This document shows positions 7,620 to 15,680 of a DNA stretch of 64,000 bases, in pieces. The notes under the pieces are model-generated. The model was given only the letters and a program-made list of their open reading frames with translations. It did no database searches and was not told the DNA's origin. The position numbers and the translations under genes were made by a program. Source of the stretch: Hominimerdicola alba 8 (lineage in GTDB: Bacteria; Bacillota; Clostridia; Oscillospirales; Ruminococcaceae); the NCBI RefSeq assembly GCF_000178155.2, contig NZ_ADKM02000128.1, forward strand, positions 1-64,000, in the 5' to 3' direction. Within the stretch, counting starts at the first letter, position 1. Every line of letters begins with the position of its first letter.

Positions 7620-8072
7620 ATGTTACTGCCTACAATTTTTGGTAATGATTTTTTCGATGATATGATGAGTTTCCCGAGATTTGAGGACTTTGGCGATGTT
7701 GACCGCAAACTCTACGGCAGGCACGCAGACCGTGTCATGAAGACAGATGTCACAGAGCATGAAGACAGGTACGAGATAGACATCGACCTGCCGGGCTTCA
7801 AGAAAGATGAACTTGAACTGAACCTGCAAAACGGCTACCTTACCGTGACTGCCGCGAAGGGTATTGACAAGGACGAGAAATCGGCTGAGGGCAAGATGAT
7901 AAGGCAGGAGAGATATGCGGGCGCAATGCAGCGCAGCTACTTTGTCGGTCAGGAATTGACTGAAGAGGATATCAAGGCTAAGTTTGAAAACGGCGTGCTG
8001 ACCCTCTGCATACCGAAGAAAGAGCCGAAAAAGGAGATACCTCAGAAAAAGTGTATAGCGATCGAAGGTTAA
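7620..8072 (+). CDS. Small heat-shock protein, Hsp20/alpha-crystallin family
   Basis: 150 residues. The alpha-crystallin domain runs about 38-140, with the typical EIDIDLPGFKKDELEL start and a FENGVLTLCIPKKE end that matches the A-x-x-x-n-GVL signature. It is an ATP-independent holdase that keeps unfolding proteins soluble for ClpB and Hsp70. The AAAAGGAGG SD sits just before ATG 7620. The leader from the CIRCE promoter is about 130 nt. A single-gene unit with a terminator at 8089. Confidence 0.95.
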   Translation: MLLPTIFGNDFFDDMMSFPRFEDFGDVDRKLYGRHADRVMKTDVTEHEDRYEIDIDLPGFKKDELELNLQNGYLTVTAAKGIDKDEKSAEGKMIRQERYAGAMQRSYFVGQELTEEDIKAKFENGVLTLCIPKKEPKKEIPQKKCIAIEG

Positions 8073-8088
8073 AATAAGATAATATAAA

Positions 8089-8122
8089 GCGGCTGCCGCA
8101 TGAAAACGGCAGCCGCTTTTTT
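8089..8122 (+). terminator. hsp20 terminator
   Basis: GCGGCTGCCG (8089-8098) pairs with CGGCAGCCGC (8107-8116), followed by six T. Confidence 0.9.
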
Positions 8123-8158
8123 GTCCTGCGAAAGGGAAGTCAAATTTATGACAAACAA

Positions 8159-8186
8159 AAAGACCCGACACAAAATCGGGTCTTAG
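8159..8186 (-). terminator. rpsT terminator
   Basis: On the minus strand AAGACCCGA and TCGGGTCTT form a 9-bp stem followed by T-rich sequence. Confidence 0.8.
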
Positions 8187-8206
8187 ATCCATTATTAAAA
8201 ACGATC

Positions 8207-8458
8207 TTAGCCGAGCTTCTTAGCAAGCTGGGACTTCTTTCTTGCAGCGTTATTCTTGTGCAGAATACCCTTTGTGCAAGCCATATCCACCTTCTTGATG
8301 GCAGCTCTTACAACCTGCTCCTTGTCGGAAGCGTTGTTTGCAACAGCAGCATCAGCCTTCTTCAGAGCAGTCTTAAGATCGGACTTGATAGCCTTGTTTC
8401 TCAGGGTCTTCTTCTCGATGACCTTAACTCTCTTCTTAGCAGACTTGATATTAGGCAT
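8207..8458 (-). CDS. rpsT: 30S ribosomal protein S20
   Basis: 83 residues, all-helical and very lysine-rich, starting [13 protein letters not shown], the S20 signature. It binds the 5' domain of 16S rRNA in 30S assembly. Start is ATG 8458, with GGGAGGTG as SD, not the longer frame opening at 8476. It has its own promoter and terminator. Confidence 0.96.
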   Translation of the reverse strand: MPNIKSAKKRVKVIEKKTLRNKAIKSDLKTALKKADAAVANNASDKEQVVRAAIKKVDMACTKGILHKNNAARKKSQLAKKLG

Positions 8459-8558
8459 TATGGACACCTCCCTCAATGAATAAAATCTCGCTTATCAGGA
8501 TAAGCTATCCGCAGACTGAGAGGAAATGCGGATAACAGATTGGCAAGCTACATAAGTT

Positions 8559-8587
8559 ATATTAACATATTTTCCGCTGAATTGCAA
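8559..8587 (-). promoter_or_regulatory. rpsT promoter
   Basis: Minus-strand TTGCAA (8587-8582), 17 nt, TAATAT (8564-8559). The leader is about 95 nt. Confidence 0.6.
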
Positions 8588-8734
8588 GGGGTTTTCAAAA
8601 AAAATATCTCAAATTTTTTACCCTGCTTTTGTACATATTGTCAAATATGGCTGACCTGCCGACTCACCGCACTAAAGGTCGTTTCGGCGGGCGTTAAAAT
8701 ATCCCCTGTATGACGCAGAAAAGAGGTAATCAAA

Positions 8735-9604
8735 ATGAATGGATCACGCACAGACCTTGCGGTAGAAGCCGCCCGCAGACTGTCCCTCAGCCGCGATATA
8801 GAGGGCGCAGAACGCCGCATCGATATCATTGAGAGCGCACAGCTTGAAATGGCGGATATAACCATCTCCACCACAGCCGCCGCCGACACCATCGGCAGAC
8901 CGAAAGGGCGCTATATCACGCTGAAAGCCCTTGACAGCACGTTTGAGAACTACTGCCCCTGCTTTGCCGAGCGGGTCAAAGTCCTCGCAGAAAGCCTGCG
9001 TGACCTGGCAGGCGGTGCAGAGCGTGTGCTGGTGGCGGGGCTTGGCAACCGTCACCTTACTGCCGATTCGCTGGGTCCCCTGACTGTTGACGGTATATTC
9101 GCCACCCGCCACATCATGCGGCTCTCCCACGAACTGGAAACAGGCGGTCTGACGGAAGTCAGCGCCGTTGAAACAGGCGTGCTGGGTCAGACGGGCATCG
9201 AGTCCACCGAGCAGGTAAAAGCCCTCTGCGAAGCCGTCCGCCCCGACCTTGTCATAGCGGTAGATGCCCTTGCCTGCTGGGAACTGGGGCATCTGGGGCG
9301 CACGATACAGCTTTGCGACACAGGCATATCGCCGGGAAGCGGTGTCGAGAATGCCCGCCGTGAACTTTCGCGCGCCACACTGGGCGTTACCTGCATAGCG
9401 ATAGGCGTGCCGATGGTGGTAGACCTGTCATCTGCCGCCGAAATGATATTCGACCGCCCCGCCCCCGAAGGCAGTGAGCGCATGACCGTCACCCCTGCAT
9501 CGGCAGACAGACTTGTGCGCTCGGCGGCGGCATATATCTCAGAAGCGATAAATCAAGCCTTCCAGCCCACCCTCACCCCCGAAGAACTGCGGACGCTGGT
9601 GTAA
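8735..9604 (+). CDS. gpr: Germination protease GPR (spore protease)
   Basis: 289 residues of peptidase family A25. It degrades the small acid-soluble DNA-binding proteins of spores during germination. The N-terminal RTDLAVEA is typical of the propeptide/cleavage region, and VLVAGLGNRHLTADSLGP and EAVRPDLVIAVDALA are core motifs. It is a little shorter than the Bacillus protein, as in clostridial relatives. An AGAGG SD precedes ATG 8735. No promoter of the usual sigmaA type was seen, consistent with forespore sigma control (inferred). Convergent with alr. Confidence 0.93.
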   Translation: MNGSRTDLAVEAARRLSLSRDIEGAERRIDIIESAQLEMADITISTTAAADTIGRPKGRYITLKALDSTFENYCPCFAERVKVLAESLRDLAGGAERVLVAGLGNRHLTADSLGPLTVDGIFATRHIMRLSHELETGGLTEVSAVETGVLGQTGIESTEQVKALCEAVRPDLVIAVDALACWELGHLGRTIQLCDTGISPGSGVENARRELSRATLGVTCIAIGVPMVVDLSSAAEMIFDRPAPEGSERMTVTPASADRLVRSAAAYISEAINQAFQPTLTPEELRTLV

Positions 9605-9670
9605 AAAACAAAACAGCGCCCACTAAATAATGAGCGCAGTTTCTAGGAAGAAAAGCAGTATTCTTCCGTT

Positions 9671-9712
9671 CATGCCAATAATTATGAATTATGAATTATG
9701 AATTATGAATTA
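9671..9712. repeat. AATTCATAATT repeat at the alr 3' end
   Basis: CATGCCAATAATTATGAATT followed by three more ATGAATT units. On the minus strand it encodes the end of alr, Ile-His-Asn-Ser-stop. Confidence 0.85.
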
Positions 9713-10820
9713 AAACACGCGGTACTCTGGGGGAAATGCCGCAGGTTATCTCGTAGCCGATGGTACCTGTCAGCGCGGCGAGGTGGTCGGCGTTCATCTC
9801 GGCGTCCATAAGTATCGCTTCGTCGCCCGATCTTATGTCAGGCAGGTCGGTGACATCGCACATGAACTGATCCATGCAGACACGCCCGCATATCCTGCAC
9901 CGCTTGCCGCCGATGATGACTTCACCCTTGTTTGAGAGCGCACGCGGGTAACCGTCGGCATAGCCTGCGGTTATGGTAGCCAGCTTCATGCGCCTGTCGC
10001 TGACGAAAGTTCTGCCGTAGCTGACAGCTGTACCTGCGTCTATCCACTTCACCTGTGAAACGACAGCTTTCCAAGTCATAACAGGCTTTGGTTCAAAGGG
10101 AAGTGGTTTGGCAGGGTCGGGGTAAAGCCCGTACATGATGATGCCCAGCCGCGCCAGCGTACTGCCCTCACCGAAACCGTAAGCGCCGCCCGCAGAATTT
10201 TTGATGTGGGCGTGTTTCAATTCTATGCCGCCCGCAGTCAGCAGGTCGCGCACACGAAAGAAACGCTCTGCCTGCATGTTGGTGTAGTCGTCATCAGCCT
10301 GCGCTGTGCCGTCAGCAGAGGAAAAGTGGGTGAAGATGCCCTCCAGCGCGATATTCGGGGTCGCGGCGATCTCGGAGAGTTCAGCCGCCTGTTCTTCCGC
10401 AGTGCCGTGAACGCCGATGCGGGTCATGCCTGTGTCAACGGCGCCGTGTACCCTGACAGTCCCCTCAGCATTTTTGCTCAGTTCACGCGCATAGCTGAGG
10501 TCGGTACATGCCTGTATGACATTGTGCTTTGCAATCAGCGGCGCATATTCGGGCAATGTGTAGCCCAGAATGAGGATATCCCCCGAAATACCCATGCCGC
10601 GAAGCCTGATGGCTTCATCGAGGTCAGCCACCGCGAAATATTCAGCACCCAGCTTTTCCTGCAAAAATGGTACTATAAGACTGTCATCATGCCCGTAGCA
10701 GGCGGCTTTTACCACATACATCAGTTCAGTGCCCGCAGGCAGCAGCTTTTTGTACTCGGTGACATTGTATTCGACCGCTGAAAGGTCGATCTCTGCCCAG
10801 CAGCGCTTTATGTAATCCAT
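9696..10820 (-). CDS. alr: Alanine racemase
   Basis: 374 residues, PLP-dependent, fold type III. It interconverts L- and D-alanine for peptidoglycan. The N-terminal WAEIDLSAVEYN and VVKAACYGH (PLP lysine) mark the barrel. The usual KADAYGHG is altered but keeps Lys and YGH. The C-terminal domain has AVSYGRTF and CMDQFMCDVTD. A good SD (AAAGGAAG) precedes ATG 10820. The last four residues derive from a dispersed repeat. Its 5' leader contains a MITE placed directly after the -10. Alr beside gpr fits a spore-former, where D-Ala also controls germination. Confidence 0.95.
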   Translation of the reverse strand: MDYIKRCWAEIDLSAVEYNVTEYKKLLPAGTELMYVVKAACYGHDDSLIVPFLQEKLGAEYFAVADLDEAIRLRGMGISGDILILGYTLPEYAPLIAKHNVIQACTDLSYARELSKNAEGTVRVHGAVDTGMTRIGVHGTAEEQAAELSEIAATPNIALEGIFTHFSSADGTAQADDDYTNMQAERFFRVRDLLTAGGIELKHAHIKNSAGGAYGFGEGSTLARLGIIMYGLYPDPAKPLPFEPKPVMTWKAVVSQVKWIDAGTAVSYGRTFVSDRRMKLATITAGYADGYPRALSNKGEVIIGGKRCRICGRVCMDQFMCDVTDLPDIRSGDEAILMDAEMNADHLAALTGTIGYEITCGISPRVPRVLIHNS

Positions 10821-10866
10821 TTTAAAACTTCCTTTATGATAAGATGGTTTGGCGAAACAGCCAAAC

Positions 10867-10969
10867 TATAGCAATCCGCCTTAAAATTCAGACAAAATCC
10901 GGTCACAAAACCCATAAATCCGAGCTTTAGCGACCGGATTTTGTGAATTTAAATAGTTGGATTGCTATA
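10867..10969. mobile_element. 103-bp MITE, copy 1 (alr leader)
   Basis: Terminal inverted repeats TATAGCAATCC and GGATTGCTATA, with a long palindromic interior. The same length as the copies at 19734, 26529 and 40949. TA ends fit IS630/Tc1-mariner-type target duplication. Same orientation as copy 3. Confidence 0.88.
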
Positions 10970-10998
10970 ATTATACTCCGAAACGGCAGATTTGTCAA
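10970..10998 (-). promoter_or_regulatory. alr promoter
   Basis: Minus-strand TTGACA (10998-10993), 17 nt, TATAAT (10975-10970), a perfect consensus. The MITE begins one base downstream of the -10, so the predicted start lies inside the MITE. Confidence 0.88.
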
Positions 10999-11000
10999 CA

Positions 11001-11028
11001 AAAAAAGCTGCCCCGCAGGACAGCTTTG
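11001..11028 (-). terminator. mscL terminator
   Basis: Minus-strand AGCTGTCC/GGGGCAGCT hairpin followed by seven T. Confidence 0.75.
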
Positions 11029-11044
11029 TGTAAATGCGTGAAAA

Positions 11045-11530
11045 TTACTTTTCAGCCTCAGCCTTAGCAGCCTCGATCTTAGCCAGCGCTTCGGGAGAAG
11101 CAGTAGCGGTCAGCAGATCGCGGATCTCGCCCAGCAGCTTTTCTTCTGCGGAAGGCTCAGCAGCAGCCTCTTCTTCTTCCTCTTCCTTCTTGGCAAGAGC
11201 AGCAGCCTTAGCAACAGCGCCGTTAACAGCCTTAAGCATCAGGAAAAGTACCAGTGCGATCACAAGGAAGTTGATGACAGCGGAAACGAACGAACCGTAG
11301 TTGAAAGCAACTCCTCTGATCTTGAAAGAACCGCCGACTACCTGCATAACGCCGTTTTCATCCTTCTTCGCACCGCCTGTGATAACAGCGATGAGTGGGT
11401 TGATGAAGTTATCGGTCAGCGAGGTAACGATATTACCGAAAGCCGCACCGATGATAACACCGATAGCCATGTCCATAACGTTACCCTTGAGGGCAAACTC
11501 CTTGAACTCCGTCATAAATTTCTTAAACAT
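11045..11530 (-). CDS. mscL: Large-conductance mechanosensitive channel MscL
   Basis: 161 residues. FKEFALKGNVMDMAIGVIIGAAFG is the N-terminal amphipathic helix and TM1. The second TM lies in FVSAVINFLVIALVLFLMLKAVN (about residues 82-105). A long acidic-then-Ala/Lys-rich cytoplasmic helix follows (EEEEEEAAAEPSAEEKL). It forms a pentameric pressure valve that releases solutes on hypo-osmotic shock. The cytoplasmic tail is somewhat longer than in E. coli. A promoter lies at 11594-11566. Confidence 0.96.
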   Translation of the reverse strand: MFKKFMTEFKEFALKGNVMDMAIGVIIGAAFGNIVTSLTDNFINPLIAVITGGAKKDENGVMQVVGGSFKIRGVAFNYGSFVSAVINFLVIALVLFLMLKAVNGAVAKAAALAKKEEEEEEAAAEPSAEEKLLGEIRDLLTATASPEALAKIEAAKAEAEK

Positions 11531-11565
11531 ACTTCTGCACGTCCTTTCAGAAAATTTCTGTTAAT

Positions 11566-11594
11566 ATAATAGCACACCAAATCATGCAAGTCAA
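11566..11594 (-). promoter_or_regulatory. mscL promoter
   Basis: Minus-strand TTGACT (11594-11589), 17 nt, TATTAT (11571-11566). The stretch 11600-11773 holds nothing I can identify. Confidence 0.7.
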
Positions 11595-11773
11595 GTCATA
11601 TTTCGTTAAAATTTTATGCTTTATGGGAATTTTTGCACATCTGCGAGGGCATCTGTCTGCGTGAATGTAAAATAGTGCAGATCAGTATTTCTCTTTAATA
11701 AGGTATAAAGAAACGACATATGTCGCTAACGGAAACGATATGTAAACAAAATGTAAATGTTGGTGAAAAGGGG

Positions 11774-11802
11774 TTGTAATCTGAAAAAGACTGTGGTATA
11801 AT
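11774..11802 (+). promoter_or_regulatory. tRNA-Gln promoter
   Basis: TTGTAA (11774-11779), 17 nt, TATAAT (11797-11802) with TG before it. Confidence 0.75.
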
Positions 11803-11847
11803 ATAAAAGCTGTCAGGGAAGACAGTAAAGCGATGGAGGACACCTGC

Positions 11848-11922
11848 TGGGGTATAGCCAAGCGGTAAGGCAACGGACTTTGACTCCGTCACTCGATGGT
11901 TCGAATCCATCTATCCCAACCA
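11848..11922 (+). tRNA. tRNA-Gln (anticodon TTG)
   Basis: The acceptor stem TGGGGTA pairs with TATCCCA. The anticodon stem ACGGA/TCCGT holds loop CTTTGAC, giving anticodon TTG. The T arm GGTTCGAATCC is canonical. CCA is encoded (11920-11922). Confidence 0.95.
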
Positions 11923-11925
11923 TAC

Positions 11926-11998
11926 TGGGGCGTCGCCAAGCGGTAAGGCAACGGACTCTGACTCCGTCATGTCGAAGGTTCGAATCCTTCCGCCCCAA
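11926..11998 (+). tRNA. tRNA-Gln (anticodon CTG)
   Basis: The acceptor stem TGGGGCG pairs with CGCCCCA. The anticodon loop CTCTGAC gives CTG. It shares its D and anticodon arms almost exactly with the preceding tRNA, so it is probably a tandem duplicate. CCA is not encoded. Co-transcribed with the TTG copy, three bases away. Confidence 0.95.
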
Positions 11999-12002
11999 CT
12001 AA

Positions 12003-12034
12003 TGCACCTTACATAGTAATGTGAGGTGCTTTTT
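12003..12034 (+). terminator. tRNA operon terminator
   Basis: GCACCTTACAT/ATGTGAGGTGC stem followed by TTTTTG. Confidence 0.85.
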
Positions 12035-12156
12035 GTTTATATTGACATGCTCCGAACGGTTCGAGAAGACTGCATGAGAGTCAGAAACAGGCTTTTTTGT
12101 GGTGAATATACCAAAAATTATTTTTTGAACTGGTAAATATTATTTGCAATTTGCTA

Positions 12157-12185
12157 TTGACATGACGGTTAAATTGTGATATAAT
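12157..12185 (+). promoter_or_regulatory. Promoter of the cohesin-like protein gene
   Basis: TTGACA (12157-12162), 17 nt, TATAAT (12180-12185). It leaves a leader of about 255 nt, which contains a short AATAGGAGACGTCTTATT palindrome and otherwise nothing recognised. Confidence 0.85.
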
Positions 12186-12449
12186 GTGGACAAATCCGAA
12201 TAGGAGACGTCTTATTTGGGGCATGATACGCTGTACATACTGTTGAGGCAGCTGCTGAAAACTTACTGTTTGAGTAAAGTTAACACAACGTTAACAAAAT
12301 ATTCAACGATGGTATGTATATATGTATTATAATTAGTAACATCGGATTAATTGTATCACCATAATTTCGCGGCGGACAAGTTCTGCGGCGTCAAATGGGT
12401 ATGATTAAGCAATAAAAATTCAAATTATTAATTTTGGGAGGAATTTTTT

Positions 12450-13277
12450 ATGAACAAGAAGTTATTTGCACTTCTCACATCCGCAGCTCTGATGGCTGGT
12501 TTCGTACCTTCTGTTTTTGCAGATGATACTGCTGCTGGCGATGTTAAGGCTACTCTGGAGATCAAGGCACAGTCTGCTACTGTTGCTCCTGAGGCTGAAG
12601 CTACTTTTGACGTAGTTCTGACTGCTGACGTTGCTGTTGACACCATTCAGTTCGCTTTCGTTGCTGACGGCGGCGAGATCACCGGCTTCACTTTTGATGA
12701 GGCTGCTATCCAGAGCCTGGGCTTCGATGACTGGGGCTACAAGGGTGTTATGAGCGAGCAGGACAAGATCGATTTCCCTGACAACGAGGATTATCAGATC
12801 GTAGCTTACGATTCCAACTTCAAGAATGAGTCTGACGTTGTTCCTGCTGGTACTGTTATCGGTACTCTGACTGTTAAGGCTCCTGCTGAGGAGGGCGCTA
12901 CTGTTTCTGTAACTACTTCTTCTGCTAAGAACACCGCTGGTGGTATCGTAAACTATGATGTTGACGTACCAGCTGCTATCACTGTTGTTGACGGTTCTGT
13001 AACTGTAAAGGCTGAAGAGTCTTCCGCAGCTGAGCCTGTTTCTTCTGACAGCGAGTCTTCTTCTGAGTCTGTTGCAGAGCCTGTAAGCAGCAATTCTGAG
13101 GTTTCTTCTACCTCTTCAACTTCTTCTGCTTCTTCTACTTCTTCTGCATCTTCCAGCTCTAAGGCAGCTACTAACAACACTACTTCTAACACCAACACCG
13201 GTGCTGCTTCTACCGCTGCTGTAGCTCTGGCTGCATCTGCTGCTGCTCTGGTTGTTATCTCCAAGAAGAGAAAGTAA
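12450..13277 (+). CDS. Secreted cohesin-like surface protein with sorting-type C-terminus
   Basis: 275 residues. A signal peptide (MNKKLFALLTSAALMAGFVPSVFA) is followed by a beta-sandwich domain of about 140 residues, whose ATVAPEAEATFDVVLTADVAVDTIQFAF start resembles cohesin or related cellulosome modules. A Ser/Thr/Glu-rich linker follows (about 190-245). The C-terminus has NTNTG, an Ala-rich hydrophobic stretch and KKRK, like an LPXTG/NPXTG sortase signal with a Thr in place of Pro. Codon use is strongly biased (GCT, GTT, TCT), as in highly expressed genes. It probably sits on the cell wall. Cohesin identity is a fold-level guess, and dockerin binding is unproven. Confidence 0.7.
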   Translation: MNKKLFALLTSAALMAGFVPSVFADDTAAGDVKATLEIKAQSATVAPEAEATFDVVLTADVAVDTIQFAFVADGGEITGFTFDEAAIQSLGFDDWGYKGVMSEQDKIDFPDNEDYQIVAYDSNFKNESDVVPAGTVIGTLTVKAPAEEGATVSVTTSSAKNTAGGIVNYDVDVPAAITVVDGSVTVKAEESSAAEPVSSDSESSSESVAEPVSSNSEVSSTSSTSSASSTSSASSSSKAATNNTTSNTNTGAASTAAVALAASAAALVVISKKRK

Positions 13278-13314
13278 TTTGAGCGACTGCTAGAAGTCAA
13301 ATTTATAAGCATAT

Positions 13315-13347
13315 AACGGCGGAGTCTTTACGGCTCTGCCGTTTTTT
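13315..13347 (+). terminator. Terminator after the surface protein gene
   Basis: AACGGCGGAG pairs with CTCTGCCGTT (one G-T), followed by a T run. The next promoter begins within two bases of it. Confidence 0.85.
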
Positions 13348-13348
13348 G

Positions 13349-13377
13349 TTGACAATACTGCGGCTTTAGTGTATAAT
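13349..13377 (+). promoter_or_regulatory. Promoter of the lipoprotein gene
   Basis: TTGACA (13349-13354), 17 nt, TATAAT (13372-13377). Predicted start is near 13384, only about 12 nt before the ATG, so the SD lies at the very 5' end of the mRNA. Confidence 0.8.
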
Positions 13378-13395
13378 TATGTGGGAGGTGCTTTG

Positions 13396-13938
13396 ATGAA
13401 AAAAGTGATACTCTGTCTGCTGACGGTGCTTACAGTGATTTTCGGGCTGACTGCCTGCGGCGCAAGAAGTCTGCCGCCTGAGGAAGAGTCGATGTATGAT
13501 CTTATAATCACTGAGGAAAGTTCTACAGCTGAAAGTTCTACAGCTGAAACGACGGGATCTTCTGCCCCGACAGAAGAAAGTTCTGCGGCGGAAACTACTG
13601 CTGAAAAGTCGAAGAAGTCTGCCACAACGACCACAACTGCCGCCCCCGAAAGTTCACAGGGCGAGTATGTTGAATACTGGTTCAGGACGAAAAACCTCCG
13701 CGACCAGCATTATGAGAAACACGGCATAGAGATGGGCTTTGACAACGCCGATGATTACCGCAAAGCGGCTTCCGATGTGGTCAATGACCCTGCCGCACTC
13801 CATAAGACCGAGAAAGAGGACGGCGACGATGTCTACTATATCGAGGAAACCAACGAGTTCGTGGTGGTGTCAAAAGACGGCTACCTGCGAACCTATTTCA
13901 ATCCCGCTCGCGGTAAGGATTACTTCGATAAGCAGTGA
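13396..13938 (+). CDS. Lipoprotein with conserved C-terminal domain (HxxKHGxEMGF type)
   Basis: 180 residues. A lipobox signal (LTVIFGLTAC, Cys about residue 19) predicts a membrane-anchored lipoprotein. A Ser/Thr/Glu linker includes a tandem ESSTAESSTAE. The C-terminal 85 residues contain QHYEKHGIEMGF, DYRKAASDVV, EFVVVSKDGYLRTYF. That pattern recalls small domains at the ends of secreted Firmicute proteins, some of which resemble RNase-type toxin folds (recollection, not a search). Start is ATG 13396 with GGGAGGTG SD. The frame upstream of it overlaps the promoter and is not used. Confidence 0.6.
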   Translation: MKKVILCLLTVLTVIFGLTACGARSLPPEEESMYDLIITEESSTAESSTAETTGSSAPTEESSAAETTAEKSKKSATTTTTAAPESSQGEYVEYWFRTKNLRDQHYEKHGIEMGFDNADDYRKAASDVVNDPAALHKTEKEDGDDVYYIEETNEFVVVSKDGYLRTYFNPARGKDYFDKQ

Positions 13939-13973
13939 GATGTTAAAAAAGTGTTAAATCAGACCTTGTGCTC

Positions 13974-14002
13974 TTGACATGAGGGCGTTAGTGTCGTATA
14001 AT
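13974..14002 (+). promoter_or_regulatory. Promoter of the 14035 gene
   Basis: TTGACA (13974-13979), 17 nt, TATAAT (13997-14002). Confidence 0.85.
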
Positions 14003-14034
14003 TATTTGTAGATTTTGGAAGGTGGGCTGAGTGC

Positions 14035-14403
14035 ATGCTTAACGAAAATAAAGTGAAATTTAAAAAGGCGCTGGCAAAAGTCATTGCTGATATGCGTGCC
14101 GATGTGCAGGATAAACTCCCTGAGGTCGGTCCCGCTGATAATGCGCTGAACTTCAACCTGCCGATCATCGGAAGTGATAATTTCGTTGCTTTCCTGTTCG
14201 ATAACTCGAAAGACCCACATGTGGGTAAGTATAATGTGGTCATCGGTGTGACTTGCAATGGCAGTAATCAGCTTGAAGCTGTACATGCTGTGACAGGTCA
14301 GACAAAGGCGCAGATAACCGCATTTTTGGCTAACGAAAATCTTCCCAACCGCCTGTGCGACAGGCTTGTGATGGCATCGGATAAACTCGATGCTGATAAA
14401 TGA
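14035..14403 (+). CDS. Hypothetical protein
   Basis: 122 residues, soluble, no signal peptide or membrane segment. A charged N-terminal helix (KVKFKKALAKVIADMRADVQDKL) is followed by an alternating hydrophobic region that looks like a small alpha/beta domain (VAFLFDNSKD, KYNVVIGVTC, HAVTGQTKAQITAFLA). I do not recognise the family. It has its own strong promoter and a GGAAGG SD, and lies alone between the lipoprotein gene and the DAHP synthase gene. Confidence 0.7.
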   Translation: MLNENKVKFKKALAKVIADMRADVQDKLPEVGPADNALNFNLPIIGSDNFVAFLFDNSKDPHVGKYNVVIGVTCNGSNQLEAVHAVTGQTKAQITAFLANENLPNRLCDRLVMASDKLDADK

Positions 14404-14564
14404 CGAAAGGAAACCTTGTATGATGCTGACCGTTAATACTGTCTTTACATACTTTACCAGCTTTGAGCGATTTTTTTGCTCAGAGCGTTTTGGTCGTAGT
14501 ATGAAAGCAAAACAAACGGAAAATCAGCGCATATAGGTTATGTATATTTTCCATAAGTTTACAG

Positions 14565-14599
14565 ACTGTGCTTTCGTATTGCGAGGGCACAGTTATTTT
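14565..14599 (+). terminator. Possible terminator or attenuator before the DAHP synthase gene
   Basis: ACTGTGC (14565-14571) pairs with GCACAGT (14587-14593), followed by TATTTTTAT. It may end the upstream transcript or act in the leader. No leader peptide rich in aromatic residues was seen. Confidence 0.45.
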
Positions 14600-14660
14600 T
14601 ATGCAGAAATTCTGACATAAATTTCAATAAATTTCCAAAATATTACAGGAGGAATGAAAA

Positions 14661-15680
14661 ATGGTAATCGTATTGAAAGACGGCGCAAGCAAAACACAGA
14701 TCGATGAACTTATCGGGTGGCTGACAAGGTTCGATGTGAAGTCAAATCTGGTGGAGGGCGTTCACTCGAAGATAATCGGTCTTATCGGAGATACCACCAG
14801 CGTTGATATCGAGTCGGTGCAGGCTAAAGAGATAGTCGAAACCGTCAAGCGTGTGCAGGAACCCTATAAAAACGCTAACCGCCGTTTCCACCCGCTGGAT
14901 ACCGTCATCGATGTACGCGGCAGAAAGCTGGGCGGTGACCGCTTGCAGGTCATCGCGGGTCCATGCTCGGTGGAAACCGAAGAGCAGACCATAAAGACTG
15001 CCATCGCTGTTAAAGAAGCAGGCGCGACAATGCTTCGCGGCGGCGCGTTCAAGCCCAGAACTTCTCCTTACGCATTTCAGGGTCTTGGCAAAGAGGGGAT
15101 CGAGATACTGAAAAAAGCCCGCGCTGAAACTGGTCTGCCCATCGTCACCGAGATCATGGACGTTTCGGATATTGACTTGTTCGATGATGTTGATGTTATC
15201 CAGGTCGGTGCAAGAAATTCCCAGAACTTCACACTGCTGAAAGCACTGGGTCGTCTTAAGAAGCCTATACTGCTCAAACGCGGTCTTTCGGGTACTTTGC
15301 AGGAACTTCTGATGTCGGCTGAATACATCATGAGTGAGGGCAACGATCAGGTCATACTGTGCGAGAGAGGTATACGTACCTTTGAAACAGCTACAAGAAA
15401 TGTACTGGACTTGGCGGCTGTTCCGCTGCTTAAACAGAAAACACATCTGCCTATAACCGTTGACCCCAGCCATGCAACGGGTATCGCATCACTTATCGAA
15501 CCTTGTGCATTGGGTGCGATAGCAGTGGGGGCGCACGCTTTGGAAATAGAAGTCCATATAGACCCTGAGCATGCGTGGAGCGATGGTGCGCAGTCATTGA
15601 CACCTGCCGCTTTCTCAAAGACGATGGACAAGATCAGAGCGATGGCAGAATTCTGCGGAAGAAGCGTGGATAATTCATAA
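14661..15680 (+). CDS. aroF: 3-deoxy-7-phosphoheptulonate (DAHP) synthase
   Basis: 339 residues, type I beta (KDO8PS-like). A ferredoxin-like regulatory domain (about 1-70) precedes the TIM barrel, with VIAGPCSVE, MLRGGAFKPRTSPYAFQG, KRGLSGT, and THLPITVDPSHATG. It condenses phosphoenolpyruvate and erythrose 4-phosphate, the first step of the shikimate pathway. The N-terminal domain is the usual site of feedback inhibition. The start has an AGGAGG SD. The last residues Asp-Asn-Ser-stop come from the AATTCATAATT repeat that begins at once. Confidence 0.95.
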   Translation: MVIVLKDGASKTQIDELIGWLTRFDVKSNLVEGVHSKIIGLIGDTTSVDIESVQAKEIVETVKRVQEPYKNANRRFHPLDTVIDVRGRKLGGDRLQVIAGPCSVETEEQTIKTAIAVKEAGATMLRGGAFKPRTSPYAFQGLGKEGIEILKKARAETGLPIVTEIMDVSDIDLFDDVDVIQVGARNSQNFTLLKALGRLKKPILLKRGLSGTLQELLMSAEYIMSEGNDQVILCERGIRTFETATRNVLDLAAVPLLKQKTHLPITVDPSHATGIASLIEPCALGAIAVGAHALEIEVHIDPEHAWSDGAQSLTPAAFSKTMDKIRAMAEFCGRSVDNS

